Notes: generated from the sequence alone by a model not told the origin. Shown: positions 44,668 through 57,152, numbered from the stretch's first letter. The stretch is DNA of 64,000 nt from Cryptomeria japonica (GCF_030272615.1 NC_081405.1:26862272-26926271); one strand, 5' to 3'. Program-made: numbers and translations.

Positions 44668-44850
44668 CTAAGTTACCGGTTTCGGTTCAGATTCAGGTTC
44701 GGATTCGGGTACGGATTCGCGGATTCGGCAATTTTTTTTTCCTTGGGTACGGGTACGGGTTCGTCCGTACATATATATATATATATATTTTTTTAATTTT
44801 TTATATATATATATATATGTTCAAACTTCAAACATCAAAATTATATATGT
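44668..44850 (-). mobile_element. Orphan hAT transposon terminus
   Basis: It begins CTAAGTTACCGGTTTCGG and continues with GATTCGGGTACGG-type repeats and AT dinucleotide runs. The arrangement matches the right end of the hAT element at 52668 read backwards. The partner end and transposase were not found, so it is a truncated or internally deleted copy. The GC-rich block at 45375-45440 (CACCCGGGTC words) may be a further hAT fragment. Confidence 0.55.
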
Positions 44851-47270
44851 TCACAGTTCCCAGTCCATCAACAATCTAGCCAACTTTAGACTAGTTGTTT
44901 TGAATGAGAGAAACCAGTTTCATAAGGTTGACCTATCAAATCTATCGAGCACCACATCCAATGAAAAATCATGACCCTCATACCTGAGGCAAGCACATTT
45001 AATAACCACTTGTTTACACTCAGCTAGGCAACTGAGGACAGTAGAAAATATTTCAGATCAGGGAATCCATACAAGGTATCATCCAGCTTAGCTAGGAGAC
45101 TGTTCATACATCTCATTACAATTTTTTAGAGTACTGTAAAGGTTTCCATACTTGGTCTAACTTTGGATCTGCAGAGCAACAGATAGTTGTAATTCTGTTA
45201 TTCCAGAGATAATAATAAAACAGTTAAGTTGTCCTCATTTATTTATCTGTTCCTTTATAATTAATTTAAGTTGCAATCTAGCTATGTGAATCCAGGGGGA
45301 ATAATATCTGTCAGTTGTAGTTTGCTGTGTTGAAAGGTCAGTGAAGTTTGGATAGTGTCACAATAACCCTAGGACGTTACACCCGGGTCCTCCTTGGTTT
45401 GACCTGGGTCCCACCCGGGTCTTGCCCAGGCGGTTGGGTCCCTGTGGGTCCTAAAAGATCTTCCGAGGGGTTGCAGTTGAGAGTGAGAGATAACTCAGTC
45501 TTCCATATTGTGCCTATTGAGATTTGTTGCATCTTTAAGATAGTTGGTTTCATGGTGTAATCAGCACATCATTTTGGGTCACCTAAAAGCATTGATATTT
45601 ATTGGAGAAGAAAGGCGGTTTGTTAGAAGATCATTTGGAAGATAGCCGGCCAAGGAGCAGGTCTGGGACAATACAAATTCTTTCCTCCAAACCCACGACT
45701 TTGCCCTTGTCACTTCATTGAAGCATCATAACTTTCATTGGAGGTCAGCGCTGGTTTTGGGAGCATAAGGCGATACATCATAGGAGATTTTGAAGAGGAA
45801 TAGTGTTGTTGCAGGAGTAGTAAGAGCTATGACGCTAAACCGGACTGCAGCCACCATTGGTTTGATTTTGCTAATTGTTCTTTGGATAAGCATCAAGCCT
45901 TGCACTTGGGAATAGCGCTTTGCTAGGGGAAGGTCAGCGAATATTTTAGGAGACAAAAGAAGATGTTAGGAGCTGGAAATCAATCATGATCAGACCCCAT
46001 GACAGCAGCAGGGGCGATTCTGAGGAATAATTCGATTGGGCATATGTGAGGGCACCAAAATCTTGGATATTGATTGCTTCTTCAGCCACAAGGCAAGGCA
46101 TTTATATCAGGTTCCTTTTGGCATTATTCTCCTTGTAATTTCTTGTTGTATGCAGACCTCCATGGCTGACATGTGTATTCAGAATTTCTGAGCATTCAGT
46201 GAATTGGTTGCTAGGACTTTGGATACATGTTAAGAGCATGGTAATGAATGTATTGCCTCATGAATAAAAGGAGTAATAAGGTGCTTCTCATTCGTACTTT
46301 GCCCCAAGGTTTCATGCCAACTGTTTGCTTAAATCACAGTCAGCTGTAGGTGTGTGATTCTTGCACTTAATCTTTTATTATTGCATTGGTAAACACAAAT
46401 ACATCTTGCACCATCACCCTAGAGGCTTATAGTTGTTGAAGTTATATAGGTGCAAGAGAGACTTCATTGGTAATTTATTTCATATCCGTTTCAATGAGCG
46501 TGGCTAGCTCCTTCATAATCGTCCTTCCAGCATGGCAAGCGTGGCTTGTTCTTTCATCTTCCTTCCTCTTGCTGTCGGTGAATTTCACTACTTGGATTGT
46601 TGTCGGTGGCTTATCTGTCTTCTTCCGTTCATACTTGTCTCTTCATCTACTGTTTTTCATGAGTTATTGCAGGTGTGTGACCGTTTCTTTGGTGTGGATG
46701 TCTTTTGGTATTTCCGCGACAGCTATTGGTATTGACGTCTCTATAAGATAAGGCGTTTGGTTCAGAATTAAATACATGTTCTTCTTGATGCAGGTTCTGT
46801 TCTTCTTAGGCAACATATGTATTTCTGAATCGTGCAGGTTGTGGCACATTAATTTGTGTGCTTCATCATATAGTCACGTGTAATACTTTTCAGTATTTTT
46901 GTTAAGTCCAAATTCTGAGATTTTCGGAATTCATTGTTTTATGGAGAACAATTGATGTGTAATTTTATGTTGTGAGAGGAGGAGTATATCATTAGTTATC
47001 ATTCTGTCAAGGAGTTGTATCTGATAAGAAAGCGATTCAGACTTTGTGATAGTCAATTGAAGCTTTCAATTTATGTATTGGTCATTTGAAGTTTTCGATA
47101 AAGGTATTACTTTTGCGGGCTGGGTTTTTCACCCTCAAGTGGAGGGTTTTCCCAGGATAAATTCTGTGTATCTTGTTTCAGATTTCTATGTTGCTAAAAC
47201 ATTAACAATAGTGTTGATTGGTAGTCATCTTTTGACTATTCTTTGTGGTTTATGCTTCAAAACTTAAGTC
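44851..47270. other. Intron sequence without recognised gene
   Basis: Frames are short and unrecognised on both strands. A CCCGGGTC-rich patch at 45375-45440 resembles hAT subterminal sequence. The rest shows no terminal repeats or motifs I can name. Confidence 0.4.
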
Positions 47271-47399
47271 TGAAAAATTGCAACAGTCTAAACAGCATAA
47301 CACGCAAGTTATATTGCAGTTTAGAAACCACATAACACGCAGGTCATACAGACTAAGACTTGAAACGACAGGCTGCCAGCTAAGTGTTTGACGATGTCC

Positions 47400-48065
47400 C
47401 TTGCATTTTTAGTCTGATAACAACAGGGAATATTTCAACAATCTTTCCTTCTCTCCTAATCTACTTCAACTATAACTTCTAATCTATCTACTCCCCTAGT
47501 CTCTAGTTCTTCAACTATTAACCTTTACAAATGAGAGAGCTGAGCCTTATTTGATGGCCCAGATTGATTCAAGATCGATGGGCAAGATTACAAGATAAAA
47601 CCCTAATTAGGGTTTGTTACAATCACCATTACATTGACCAATGAGAGATGAGGGTAGGTAAGATAAATGATATTTGATGTAGTGCCACATGTCACTTGTT
47701 CCATCCTTGTATGAATGCTGGCTTGGTACCCTTTGATTGAATGAATGGCGATTGGGATGCCACCTCAGCTTGCCTTGTAGACTTAATCAATTTGCCTTGA
47801 ACATTCTTCATAATGTTTGGAATTCCTTGATGTAGTTCCTGATTTATTGATGTGAAATCCTTTGTGCTTATGTTTTGAACTTGCTTTCCTTCATTTGTTC
47901 ACCATTATGGTGAAGTCTTCTTTGTGTTTGATCTAGTCCGCATGCTTGCCTTTGAAATCTTTGTCTTGAAATCCTCTTCCAATCCTTGAAATGTTGATCT
48001 TCCAGATTCGCCTTGGTCACCCAAGCTTTCGCAAGTGGAGAGCATATACCTACTATCCTACTCAA
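47400..48065 (-). repeat. Gypsy-type LTR fragment
   Basis: Its reverse complement matches 36850-37570 in order (GAGGTGGCATCCC, CAAAGGGTACCAAG, CTACCCTCATCTCTCATTGG, AAACCCTAATTAGGG), so it is an inverted fragment of the same LTR family. The ends are truncated. Confidence 0.65.
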
Positions 48066-49117
48066 GCACGACTAACAAATTATTTTTTAATTACCAAGTG
48101 CGCAAAAACAAATCTAATCATGCATCTAGTGGTAAAAGGATGTCTTTGACATTCGAACCTACAGCAATAATTAGTAGTCTAAGGATTTTTTTGGTCTTCA
48201 ACAAGTGAAAAATGCTGTAAAAATACAAGATGATTAGCAAAACTTGATGTAAAACTGATTAAAACGGAGACGGTAAAGGACAGGAGCAGACGCTAAAACG
48301 TTTGCGCAGACGTCGGTTTGACTTCTGCAGAAAACCAGTTAGCTTTGAAAATCAGAATTTTTTAATAACACAAAGAAAGCAGAAAATGATAGATTGATAA
48401 AAACAGATAATTGGAAATAAAAAATGTTTTTGAGTTTTTTATAAAATTTTATGATATTTTTTTTCTACTAAAATTAAAATTTTGCACAGAAAAATATATT
48501 AAAATGGAGACGTCGAACTTTTTTCTGTGCGCCTTGGTTTCAATACACACACACACAACCACAGAATATCATGGTCTAATTTATATTTGCAATGCTATAA
48601 ATAGTCATGTTACAGTAGGTGAATAATCATAAAGATGCTGAAGTAGTTATGCAGACGGTGATGTGCAGAAAAAGACGAATATAATATTGTTGCAGCATTT
48701 AGGAGTTTATACAGAATGACCATACCACACAGCAGTAGTTACATGGCTGCCAGAGATGATGTCTTCAGATGCATCAGATTCTCTATCCCAATCAATGACT
48801 GCATATATTCCCCTTTCCAAATCTGCTGATAACATAGTTATGTGTCTGCTTCTTATACTCAGAATTCTGCATTTTAGGATGGCATCCCATATCCTCATTT
48901 CTGCCCTTTTTCTGCTCTAAAATGGAATCCCCTTCCACTCTCCTTCTCAAATGATACCTTCTCCTCCTTATAACTTCCAATATGAAGGAGAGTCACACCC
49001 TTTCATCATGCCTTCCCTTTGCAAGGGTCACAACCTTTCACAATTACCACCCCTTCAAAATGTCATGATCTTTCATCATTCCATCCTTAAAAGTTACTTC
49101 CTTATTTTCTGCCCATT
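48066..49117. other. Intron sequence without gene; LTR-like upstream of the solo LTR
   Basis: Only short frames. The last 250 bases (pyrimidine-rich, CTTTCATCATNCC words) resemble 53250-53330 and 53990-54130. They are therefore probably part of a related LTR into which the solo LTR at 49118 inserted. Confidence 0.35.
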
Positions 49118-49843
49118 TGTAATGTCCCCTACTTGATTAACATAATTAATCTCGGTCAATATACTTATGACTTAAACTAAACTGATTAGGAGACAAATCT
49201 GTTTTAACATGAATCAAATTTGTGCTATCCATAGTTCAATTGGTTTATTATTAATCTAAGTTACCGGGTTCGCCCCTGGGACGCCCTAGTACGGGTCCGG
49301 GTTCGACCGGGTCCGTGGTATGGGTCTGGTTCGACTTGGGTTTGACTAGGGTTCGAAAAACCCAGGGGGTCGAACCCAGTCGAACCCGGGGTCGAACCGA
49401 GTCGAACTCAGGCGGACCCGGGCGGCTGGGTGGCCCATAAAGTTAAAAAACAAAGCAAATTTTAATTTTTTTCAGTTCCGCCTTTTAAAAAGTGAAAATT
49501 ATAACCTAAAAAACACTTCTAAAACACTTTATTGACACATTTCACCTCATTTGTGTTGCAAACAAATTTTTAATGAGAGCAGGTTGAAGAAAAGTTGAAC
49601 AAAATTTGGCTTCCAAGATCAAAGAGGAGGAGTTGAAGACTGATTTTAGAAGCTTCAACAAGTGTTGCAACATCATTTCCATACATTTTCAAGCTTCCAT
49701 TGGCTGCAAGAGGTAGGTTTTTAAACATTTTTTTCCAACTATTTTTGTTTCACAAATTGTCAAACATGAAACTTGAATTTTTTTTCATTATTTAGTTTTT
49801 GTTTTTGAATATGTTTATTTTATTTCTTGCCATAGGAACTAGA

Positions 49844-50983
49844 ATGGCATCTACATCTTCCTCCATTGACAATGAACAAATAATTGCAAAACAAAGAAAT
49901 GATTCAAATTCTCCCTTATGGAAGTATGTGGACATTATAAAACAACTTCCGGGAGGTGGGGGATTCCGTTGGAAATGCCATGGATGTGATATTGAACGTA
50001 ATAGTTCATATTATTGGGTGGTAGGCCATTTGTGTGGAATAAAAGGAAAAGGCATCAAAAAATGCCCTGGAAAAAATGGTAAACCTATACCAGATGAGAT
50101 AGTGATGAAATATATTAGGGAGCATGAGGCGGCAGAAGAGAGGGAAGCCTGTAGATTGAACCAAATTGCATCAAAGAAAACAAGGGGAATGCAAGGCCCT
50201 TTTAATCCTAGTATTGTAGTAGAAGACCACCCCTTCTTTGCCACAAATGAAACTCAAAGTGAACCACCCTTGACACGTAAAAGAACAAAGGGGCCTTTAG
50301 AAACCGCATTCCAAAATGAGAGTAGAGACAATGCTGATCAAGATATAGTAAGGTGCATTTATGCAAATGGGTTGTCATTCAATGTTGTTCGCTCCCCATA
50401 TTGGAAGCAAATGATAAAAAGTGTTAATGAGGCACCAAGAGGGTATAAGGGCCCCAGTTATGAGAAGGTACGTGGAACATTATTGGAGAAAGAGGTGAAA
50501 AGGGTTGAAGATGCATTGAAACCCATAAGGGATTCATGGGTTGAGACAGGTGTAACAATTGTTTCAGATGGGTGGAAAGATGCTAAAAACCATCCCTTGA
50601 TCAGTTTCATAGCGGTGTCCCCTAAAGGGGCAATGTTTTTGAGAGCTGTGGATTGTGAGGGCCAAATAAAAGATGGCCAATTTATTGCAGAAATTCTCAT
50701 CTTTGCCATTGAGTTTGTGGGACCTCGCAATGTTGTCCAAGTCATAACGGACAATGCAAAAAATTGTAGAGCTGCTGGTTTGTTGGTTGAGCAACGCTAT
50801 GATCACAGCTTTTGGACACCTTGTGCGGTACATTCACTCAATCTTATGCTACAAAGGATTGGGCAAAAAATAAAATGGATTAGAGATGTGTATGCAGAGG
50901 CTGAGGACATCCAAATGTTCATCACAAACCACCACATGTCTCAAGGGATTTTTAGAACCTATTCAAATTTGGAGCTATTGAAG
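49844..50983 (+). pseudogene. hAT transposase exon 1 (BED-like zinc finger, DUF659)
   Basis: I start at the Met of MASTSSSIDNEQ. A BED-type zinc finger region follows (WKYVDIIKQ...FRWKCHGCDIERNSSYYWVVGHLCGIKGKGIKKC). The DUF659 catalytic region contains VSDGWKDAKNHPLISFIAVSPKG, AEILIFAIEFVGPRNVVQVITDNAKNC and FWTPCAVHSLNLMLQRIG, including the two catalytic Asp contexts (SDGW and TDNA). The exon is fully open and ends in phase 0 at a GTAAGT donor (NLELLK|). The longer frame from 49799 adds 15 unlikely residues. Confidence 0.9.
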
Positions 50984-51127
50984 GTAAGTAAAATAGTAAT
51001 TTAATTTTACATTTTCTGATTTTTTTGAATTTTCAATGTTAATAATATCATTGTGTAAGCTATATTGTGTATTCTTCTTTAAAGTTTGGCTTTATTTTTA
51101 ATCATTTGGCATTAATTTGTGTTATAG

Positions 51128-51826
51128 GTTGCTGAGACCCGTTTTGCATCAAACACAATCGTCTTAAGACGACTTGTGAAAGTTAGAGTGGCACTATGCA
51201 ATATGGTGATCAGCACCAATTGGATTGTATGGAAGCAAAGTAGCACTGAGAGGGCAGAAAAAATTAGGGATAGAATATTGAATGAGAAATAGTGGGATCT
51301 TGTTACATATCTCCTAAGTATCACTGAGCCCATCATGAGCATGATTTGCTATACAGACATGGATAGGCCTTGCATAGGTGAGATTTATGATGGCATTGAT
51401 TCAATGCTTGAAAAAATAAAGGTCACTATAAATGAAAAAGAGAATGATCCTCAGGAGAAATTCTTCAAAGAACTGGAAGTAATTATTGTAGAGAGGTGGA
51501 ATAAGATGACCACTCCTCTGCACCTTCTTGCCTATGCCTTGACACCTAAGTACTATAGCAATCAGTTTCTTGATAAACCAGGAAGGATTCCACCATGGAG
51601 AGATCTAGAAGTATCTGATGGGTAAAAGGCAACATTTCTTAGACTATATCCCGATGATGATTTGCGAGATGTTGTTACAAATGAGTTTATAGAATTCGCA
51701 AATGGGAATGGTCTAAGTGTTGATGCACTTCATCATAGATCCAAGAAAGATGCTCATAGCTGGTGGTACTTCCATGGCACATGCTTCCAACACCTACAAC
51801 CTCTCGCCATAAAAGTTTTATCACAA
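51128..51826 (+). pseudogene. hAT transposase exon 2, two in-frame stops
   Basis: It joins exon 1 in phase to give LLK-VAETRFASNTIVLRRL. It continues through TNWIVWKQSSTERAEK, PIMSMICYTDMDRPCIGEIYDGIDSM and FWK-type core ending SRKKDAHSWW-like (SKKDAHSWWYFHG). TAG at 51290-51292 and TAA at 51623-51625 both lie in frame, so the transposase is dead. It ends in phase 0 at LSQ|GTAAGT. Confidence 0.88.
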
Positions 51827-51871
51827 GTAAGTTTAATTAATTAAAATTTTAAATTTACAAGTTTTAGTTTA

Positions 51872-51965
51872 TTTATAGTTTACTTTGTCTTCATAGGTTG
51901 CTAGTAATTTTATTTTTATTAATGTATAACTTTAATTGTTTACTTTGTCTTCATAGGTTGCTAGT
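51872..51965. repeat. 60-bp tandem duplication of a splice acceptor
   Basis: TTTACTTTGTCTTCATAG followed by GTTGCTAGT occurs twice, 60 bp apart (acceptor AG at 51895-51896 and 51955-51956). Only the second is followed by coding sequence; after the first the frame degenerates. Confidence 0.85.
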
Positions 51966-52316
51966 TCATCTGCTTCAGAAAGAAATTGGAGCACATACTC
52001 TTTCATCCACTCAGTAAAGCGCAATAGGCTGCTATCAAAAAGAGTGGAGAATTTAGTATATGTGCATTCCAACCTACGTCTTCTTTCACACAAACAACAT
52101 GACTACACACAAGGGGAAACAAAGATGTGGGATATAGAGCCAGAGCATACTGATTTGGATGCTCCTGCTTCTCAGCTTCTTGCATTGACACTTGACTCGG
52201 AAATTGAGCCAACTTATAGTGCAAGTGCAAGTGGCATTGGCTCATGTAATGTCAATGTCAATGAGGAGGAGGAGGAGGAGGAGGATGAAGAATTAGATGA
52301 TCCATTTGATGTTTAA
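51957..52316 (+). pseudogene. hAT transposase exon 3 (hAT C-terminal dimerisation domain)
   Basis: It reads VASSSASERNWSTYSFIHSVKRNRLLSKRVENLVYVHSNLRLL, the conserved hAT dimerisation signature. A variable tail and an acidic (Glu)n stretch follow, then a TAA stop at 52314-52316. In phase with exon 2. Confidence 0.9.
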
Positions 52317-52513
52317 ACTTTAAGTTTATATTGTTGAAAGTTGAAACAATGATACTTGAATATTTTGTCATTTTGATATTAAACTTGATGTATATGATGC
52401 TATTATCAATTATGGTATGATCATGATGCTATGATTACAAGTTTATGTTTGTTTTGTTGTTCATATGATGTTATGTGACATGCATAATTCATGCTTATAG
52501 GCTTCACAAATAT

Positions 52514-52514
<1 letters not shown>

Positions 52515-52544
<30 letters not shown>
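52515..52544. repeat. (TA)n microsatellite
   Basis: About 15 TA dinucleotides near the right end of the hAT element. A similar AT run sits at the same relative place in the orphan terminus at 44770-44820. Confidence 0.9.
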
Positions 52545-52549
<5 letters not shown>

Positions 52550-53985
52550 TACATGTTTTTGTACTAACGAACCCAAACGAACCCAAACCCCTTTTCAAAA
52601 TTTTGCCATACGGGTGTACCGGGTTCTTCGAACCCGAACCGGAACCCGAACCCGAACTGGCAACTTAGTTATTAATAAGTGAATTGTTCATCAACCATTT
52701 TAGATAATTAAGTTTGTCTTCCATAACTCTTAATGCAAGTACCAACCTTTGTTACTACTTCAGCTTTAAGGAAGGAGGAGGGTATGTATGTTACCAAAGC
52801 GCTTAGAGACCAACTACAATAGGTTCCTTCAAAGTTTTCAGATCCAAGCCCTTACCTCTCTTGGATCTATACCCTCAAGGCTTACGGGTTGCTGATCTCC
52901 ACCCTATCTTGTGACTTAACCTTTTGCTTGGATTTAGACTACCCCTCTTTGGAACATCTCATTCCCACCTTTTCCAATACTGACAGTAGTAACAAGAATT
53001 AGACTATAAGTATACTAAGTTCTCATGTATTATGAACATATATGAAATTAAGTATGACTGTCATACATATTGCAGTCCATATTAATATTACTATTAAATT
53101 CTGCATAAGAACATTATCAGGCTTCATATATTAAGCGTACATATCAAGCAAATCCCCATGCATGCCACGAAGAACAAAGATGTTACTGTCTGTAACTTAA
53201 TAACAGTTACGATCTAATCTGATCTGATCGGTGGTGCCCCCCTACAAATGAATCTCTCCCCTATTTATCCCTTCATGATGGGAGAGTCACGACTCTTTCA
53301 CTTTAAATCACACCTTTTGGATATAATAAAGTACTTATTATTTGTAACTTATATCTGAATTAGTCATCATACTTAATATATTTTCTTAATTAAACTGTGT
53401 GTTACAGAATCGCACCCTTTTAGAGTACTTAATTATTATTTGCTCGACTAGCCATTATCGTTGTTTACGTCTTGACCGCTATTTGCCCATTTTGATTGAT
53501 CGCTGCCTTTTAATTTTAATTAACCACTCCCAGCGAACTATATTAATCGAACTCCAGTTAAATGCTGATAAGGCTTCACGTATCATGTATGGCAGTTTAG
53601 AGGAGAAGCCAGACAACTTTCTTGTGTCAGAAACTGTGTCAGACATTGTCTCCTATACCAATTGATACCACTCTGCAGCGATTGCATATAATGTTTTCAA
53701 ATGAATAATGTTGGGGTAACATATTGTTCACTTGGTAAATGTCATCGAATATACTATAATTTCTGCAGAAGCAACTTTACACAGCAGCACTATATATATA
53801 TATGTCCTTAAAACTAACTCTATAAGTTAATACATATGATGAAATTTAGAAATCTCTATTTCGTGCCCTTTGACCATTCATATTTTAATTATGTTATATT
53901 TTAATTTAAATTATATTTTAATTTTTATTATTTAAATTTATTATTAATATTAAATCCTATTTTAGAAAGGGGATATTACACCATT

Positions 53986-54494
53986 CCTTTCTTCTTCCAT
54001 TAATCCTTCCTTAGTCCCCATGTTCCATTCTTTCTTCGTTTTCTCCATATCCCGCTTCTCCATATTAATTGCTTACTCTTTTAATACCCTCATATCTCAT
54101 TGAGGAGACACATCTCTTTGGAAAGAGATATCCCTTTGAAAGGTTGTGTCTCCTCATTGCTGTCTTACTATTTAACTTAGATCTGCACTTCTGATTGAGA
54201 TTAACATTGTTGTTTTAACGCACTTCTGATTGTAGATTAAAATTGTTGTTTCAATGCATTTCTGATTGTAGATTAAAATTGTTGTTGCAAATGGAACTAT
54301 ATTTTCCCTTTTATACCTCATGTTTGAGGTTGTGACAACTTTTCATTTCATACCTTTTGACCATTCATTAAACTTAACAAAGTTTTAATTATTTTAATTT
54401 TATTCTTTTGTGTTAATTTTAATTTTATTTTTATTCATTTAATTTTATTATTAATATTTATTAGTAAATCCTATTTCAAATTGGGGACATTACA
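53986..54494 (+). repeat. 3' remnant of an LTR related to the solo LTR
   Basis: It ends TCCTATTTCAAATTGGGGACATTACA-like at 54494, the same ending as the solo LTR (TCCTATTTTAGAAAGGGGATATTACA-like), with a shared AT-rich lead-in (CTTTTGACCATTCAT at about 54354, CCTTTGACCATTCAT at about 53867). It is the downstream half of the LTR into which the solo LTR inserted. A possible start, TAATGTCCCC at about 44550, was not confirmed. Confidence 0.55.
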
Positions 54495-56277
54495 GAGTAA
54501 TTATCCGAGGCTTCTCCATGAAATTTGAACCATTAAGGTTAACTACATGTGATGCCACATCTAGTAGGATGTTCAGCTTCTTAGATCTCTAATGAACAAT
54601 GTGTGAACTGGCTTGCCATAGAATGCCAAGATGGGATCTCTTTCATGAGTTGCAACTGCCATATAGATAGTGTGATCTCTCTCCAAAGTTAGTGCACAAA
54701 AGAAAGATACAATCTTTTGATCTACCCAAGTCTTATCTAATGAAAATGCAATTGCCAATGGAATCTACTCCCAATGTGCTGCTAGTTTCTCTTGTTGGTA
54801 GCAAATTTGTCCTTGTGCTTTCAAATTTATCTTTTTTCATTCCCTTCTTTTTTTGTTTTCATGGAAATGAATGAAATTAGGTTTTGTAGGTCTAATAAAG
54901 TGGGAGGACATTTGGTGTGGCCTTAATACCCACCCCCCTTGTTTCCAGGGGACTTGAGATACATTCACTTAGCAAATTCATTTCTAGTTCCGTCGTTTTT
55001 CAGACACAATGTCATCTCCTAGAGAGCAGAGAAGGTAGTTTATGTAGATGGTTCCTTGTGCCTAGAGGATTGCAAAAGTTTGAATACAAGGAGAGTTTAG
55101 TATCCAGTGAGGTTTCAGCGATTGCTGACCTTAGATAGGTCTAGGATGTAGAGCTAGTGTAGCTTGAGATCTTGTTGGTGGAGTGAACTTATTTATGGTT
55201 GAGTAGTGATGATCCTTGCCCCCTTTCCCTATACACCAAAAGATGCTCTTTGTGCCTCTAGAGGGTCTGTGACACATTCAGATGGAAACTTATTTCTAGT
55301 TCCATTGTTGTTGAGACACAATCTTATTTCTAATTGAGTGGAGAAAATAGGTGATGCACATAGTGCTTTCTACCTAGAGGATTCAAGAGCTTGAGCACAT
55401 TGAGAGGCTAGTAGGTGATGAGATTTTGGAGTTTGTGGGACTTAGATAGGTCTAGTATATACTTGGTTGGTTGAGGTCATGTTGGAAGAGTGAGCTTATT
55501 TAGAGTTGAGCAGTTGATGAGGAATCATGGGGCGCTCACCTGGGATGTGTCTAACAATGGCATTGATTGTCGAGTCTATTGATTGGTGTTTTAAACTTGA
55601 CAAACTGTTATGACTCAAATATGTTTGTTGTATTTTTTGATTTTCGTTTTGTCATTAGCTCATTTGTGATGAGGACTCTTGATATAGTTATGTTTGTAGT
55701 AATTTTATTTTATTTGTATTGTTAGATTCAATTCAATTTTCTCATTCAATGGCACTTATATTAGATTTTTAATGATGTTTAATTATGGAAATGAAACCAT
55801 TAAAGCTCTACTCTAGAAATATAAACACATCCACATATACACTTGCTCTTATGCTTTCCCCAAAATACAAGAAAATTTAGTTGTACAAAAACCATGACCT
55901 CTCCATCTTGGAAACATAAAACATAGGTAATAGATTATAATTTATAAATGAAGATGGGGTGGTAGACAACAATTTTAATGAACTCCCTTCCAAAGTTGTT
56001 GATAAATTTATGGTCGTTGTCATTAACAATGCTCTTTTCAAATATGTCCAATTTGTATCTGAAAAGTCTTCAAGTCTTCATTAACAATGCACCTAATTTA
56101 TTATTACAAATTCTTCAAGTATCTGAAAAGATAGGTTTCCCTTTAAATTCTGACTTTTTAAATTTCCTTCAGAAGTGGTATTTGCCAGAGGAAGCATCCT
56201 TTTGTAGGAAGAATATTTATTCTTAAGACTATTCTTGTTATCATAAACATTGTGTTTGTTTCTTAAATGCATTGCAG
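54495..56277. other. End of translin intron 1, no gene; contains a degenerate duplication
   Basis: Around 54955-55525 two diverged copies of a roughly 312-bp unit lie in tandem (TTTCTAGTTC at 54981 and 55293; then GACACAATNT, CCTAGAGGATT, CTTAGATAGGTCTAG in both). The rest is AT-rich intron sequence. Confidence 0.55.
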
Positions 56278-56374
56278 AGGTTCTTGAGAAGTCAAAAGTC
56301 CACATTGAAAAACTAAAGGAGCTTTATGCTCAGCTTGCTGAGGTCATCAAGGGATGCCCAGGTCAATATTATAG
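56278..56374 (+). CDS. TSN: Translin, exon 2
   Basis: This 97-nt exon encodes (E)VLEKSKVHIEKLKELYAQLAEVIKGCPGQYY(R), a conserved translin helix (family consensus includes LKELYGRLAEV and PGQYYRYH). Acceptor TTGCAG at 56272-56277 and donor GTAATA at 56375. It takes the split Glu codon from exon 1 (phase 1) and leaves AG of an Arg codon for exon 3 (phase 2). Confidence 0.95.
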
Positions 56375-56457
56375 GTAATAGTAATTGTTTATATGCTCAC
56401 TTTATTCTTTAGATTATTCTATTACTTTCCCTAATAAATGCTACTCGTGCTGTCCAG

Positions 56458-56573
56458 GTATCATGATCATTGGAGAAACCAAACATATAATGTGGTGTTT
56501 TTGATTGTTTTTCTGCATTGGTTGGAGACAAGCAATCTGCTTTCCTACGTTGAAACACAAAATCTACTTGGAT
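56458..56573 (+). CDS. TSN: Translin, exon 3
   Basis: This 116-nt exon starts after an 83-bp intron and completes Arg, then reads YHDHWRNQTYNVVFLIVFLHWLETSNLLSYVETQNLLG, matching the translin block YHGDWR...VVSLLAFMHWLETG. Acceptor GTCCAG and donor GTAAGT are good consensus sites. It leaves T of a Leu codon for exon 4 (phase 1). Confidence 0.95.
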
Positions 56574-57152
56574 GTAAGTATTCTTTCTTAACTCAAATGC
56601 ATTCCTTTATTTTTTTCATAAGATTGTAATGGCAACCTTCAGTAGAATATCATGTAGTTCTTATTTTTTTGATAAGATTGTATATTTCTTTTTTAATCTA
56701 AAATATCAAATTCTAGAGTACATATTTAGAAGATAACTATGACCACTCTAGGTATCTGCACGCTCCTGCAAAATGCAAATATAATCTACTAGCTGCATGT
56801 TGTGGTGTAATGATTATGGGTACGTTCATGTGTGAACTATATTTACCATAGTTATAGGTGATGAGGAATGGTACTAATATTGGGACATAAGTAGTAAAAT
56901 ATTTTCAAAAGAAGTTGAAGATGGGTAGTTGGAGATGACGACTATATACATATATAAAATTTAGAAAAAAATAATTATATAAATGGAGAATATAAAATGC
57001 AAAAATGCTCAAAATAATCAAATCCAAAAAATTAATACTACAAAGTATTTATATAGATGTTAGTGAAAGCAAAGATAGGTTATGTTGATATTTGAGAACC
57101 GCTGCCCAAAGGGTTTTCAAAGACTCGATATCATAACCACTGTTAGCCCGCT

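Larger units (their letters stand above)
49256..52668 (+). mobile_element. hAT-superfamily DNA transposon with 8-bp target duplication
   Basis: The ends are imperfect inverted repeats, CTAAGTTACCGGGTTCG on the left and CTAAGTTGCCAGTTCGGG read inward from the right. They are flanked by TTATTAAT at 49248-49255 and 52669-52676. Subterminal sequence is filled with GGTTCG/CGAACC repeats, as in many hAT elements. It is 3413 bp and carries a broken transposase gene. Confidence 0.92.
49118..53980 (+). mobile_element. Solo LTR with 5-bp target duplication, split by a hAT element
   Basis: It starts TGTAATGTCCCC and ends GGGGATATTACA, with CCATT at 49113-49117 and again at 53981-53985. Removing the hAT insertion (49256-52676) leaves about 1.44 kb with no internal region, so it is a solo LTR left by LTR-LTR recombination. 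A related LTR end (GGGGACATTACA, 54483-54494) follows, so it landed in another member of its family. Confidence 0.8.
23722..56277 (+). other. TSN: Translin intron 1, 32,556 bp
   Basis: Donor GTAC at 23722 and acceptor TTGCAG ending at 56277 are consistent with phase-1 joining. The intron is almost wholly made of transposable elements: a mini LTR element, Gypsy-type LTRs in both orientations, a solo LTR and a hAT transposon. No intervening translin exon was seen, and none is needed: exon 1 joins exon 2 without missing residues compared with translin proteins. Confidence 0.85.
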
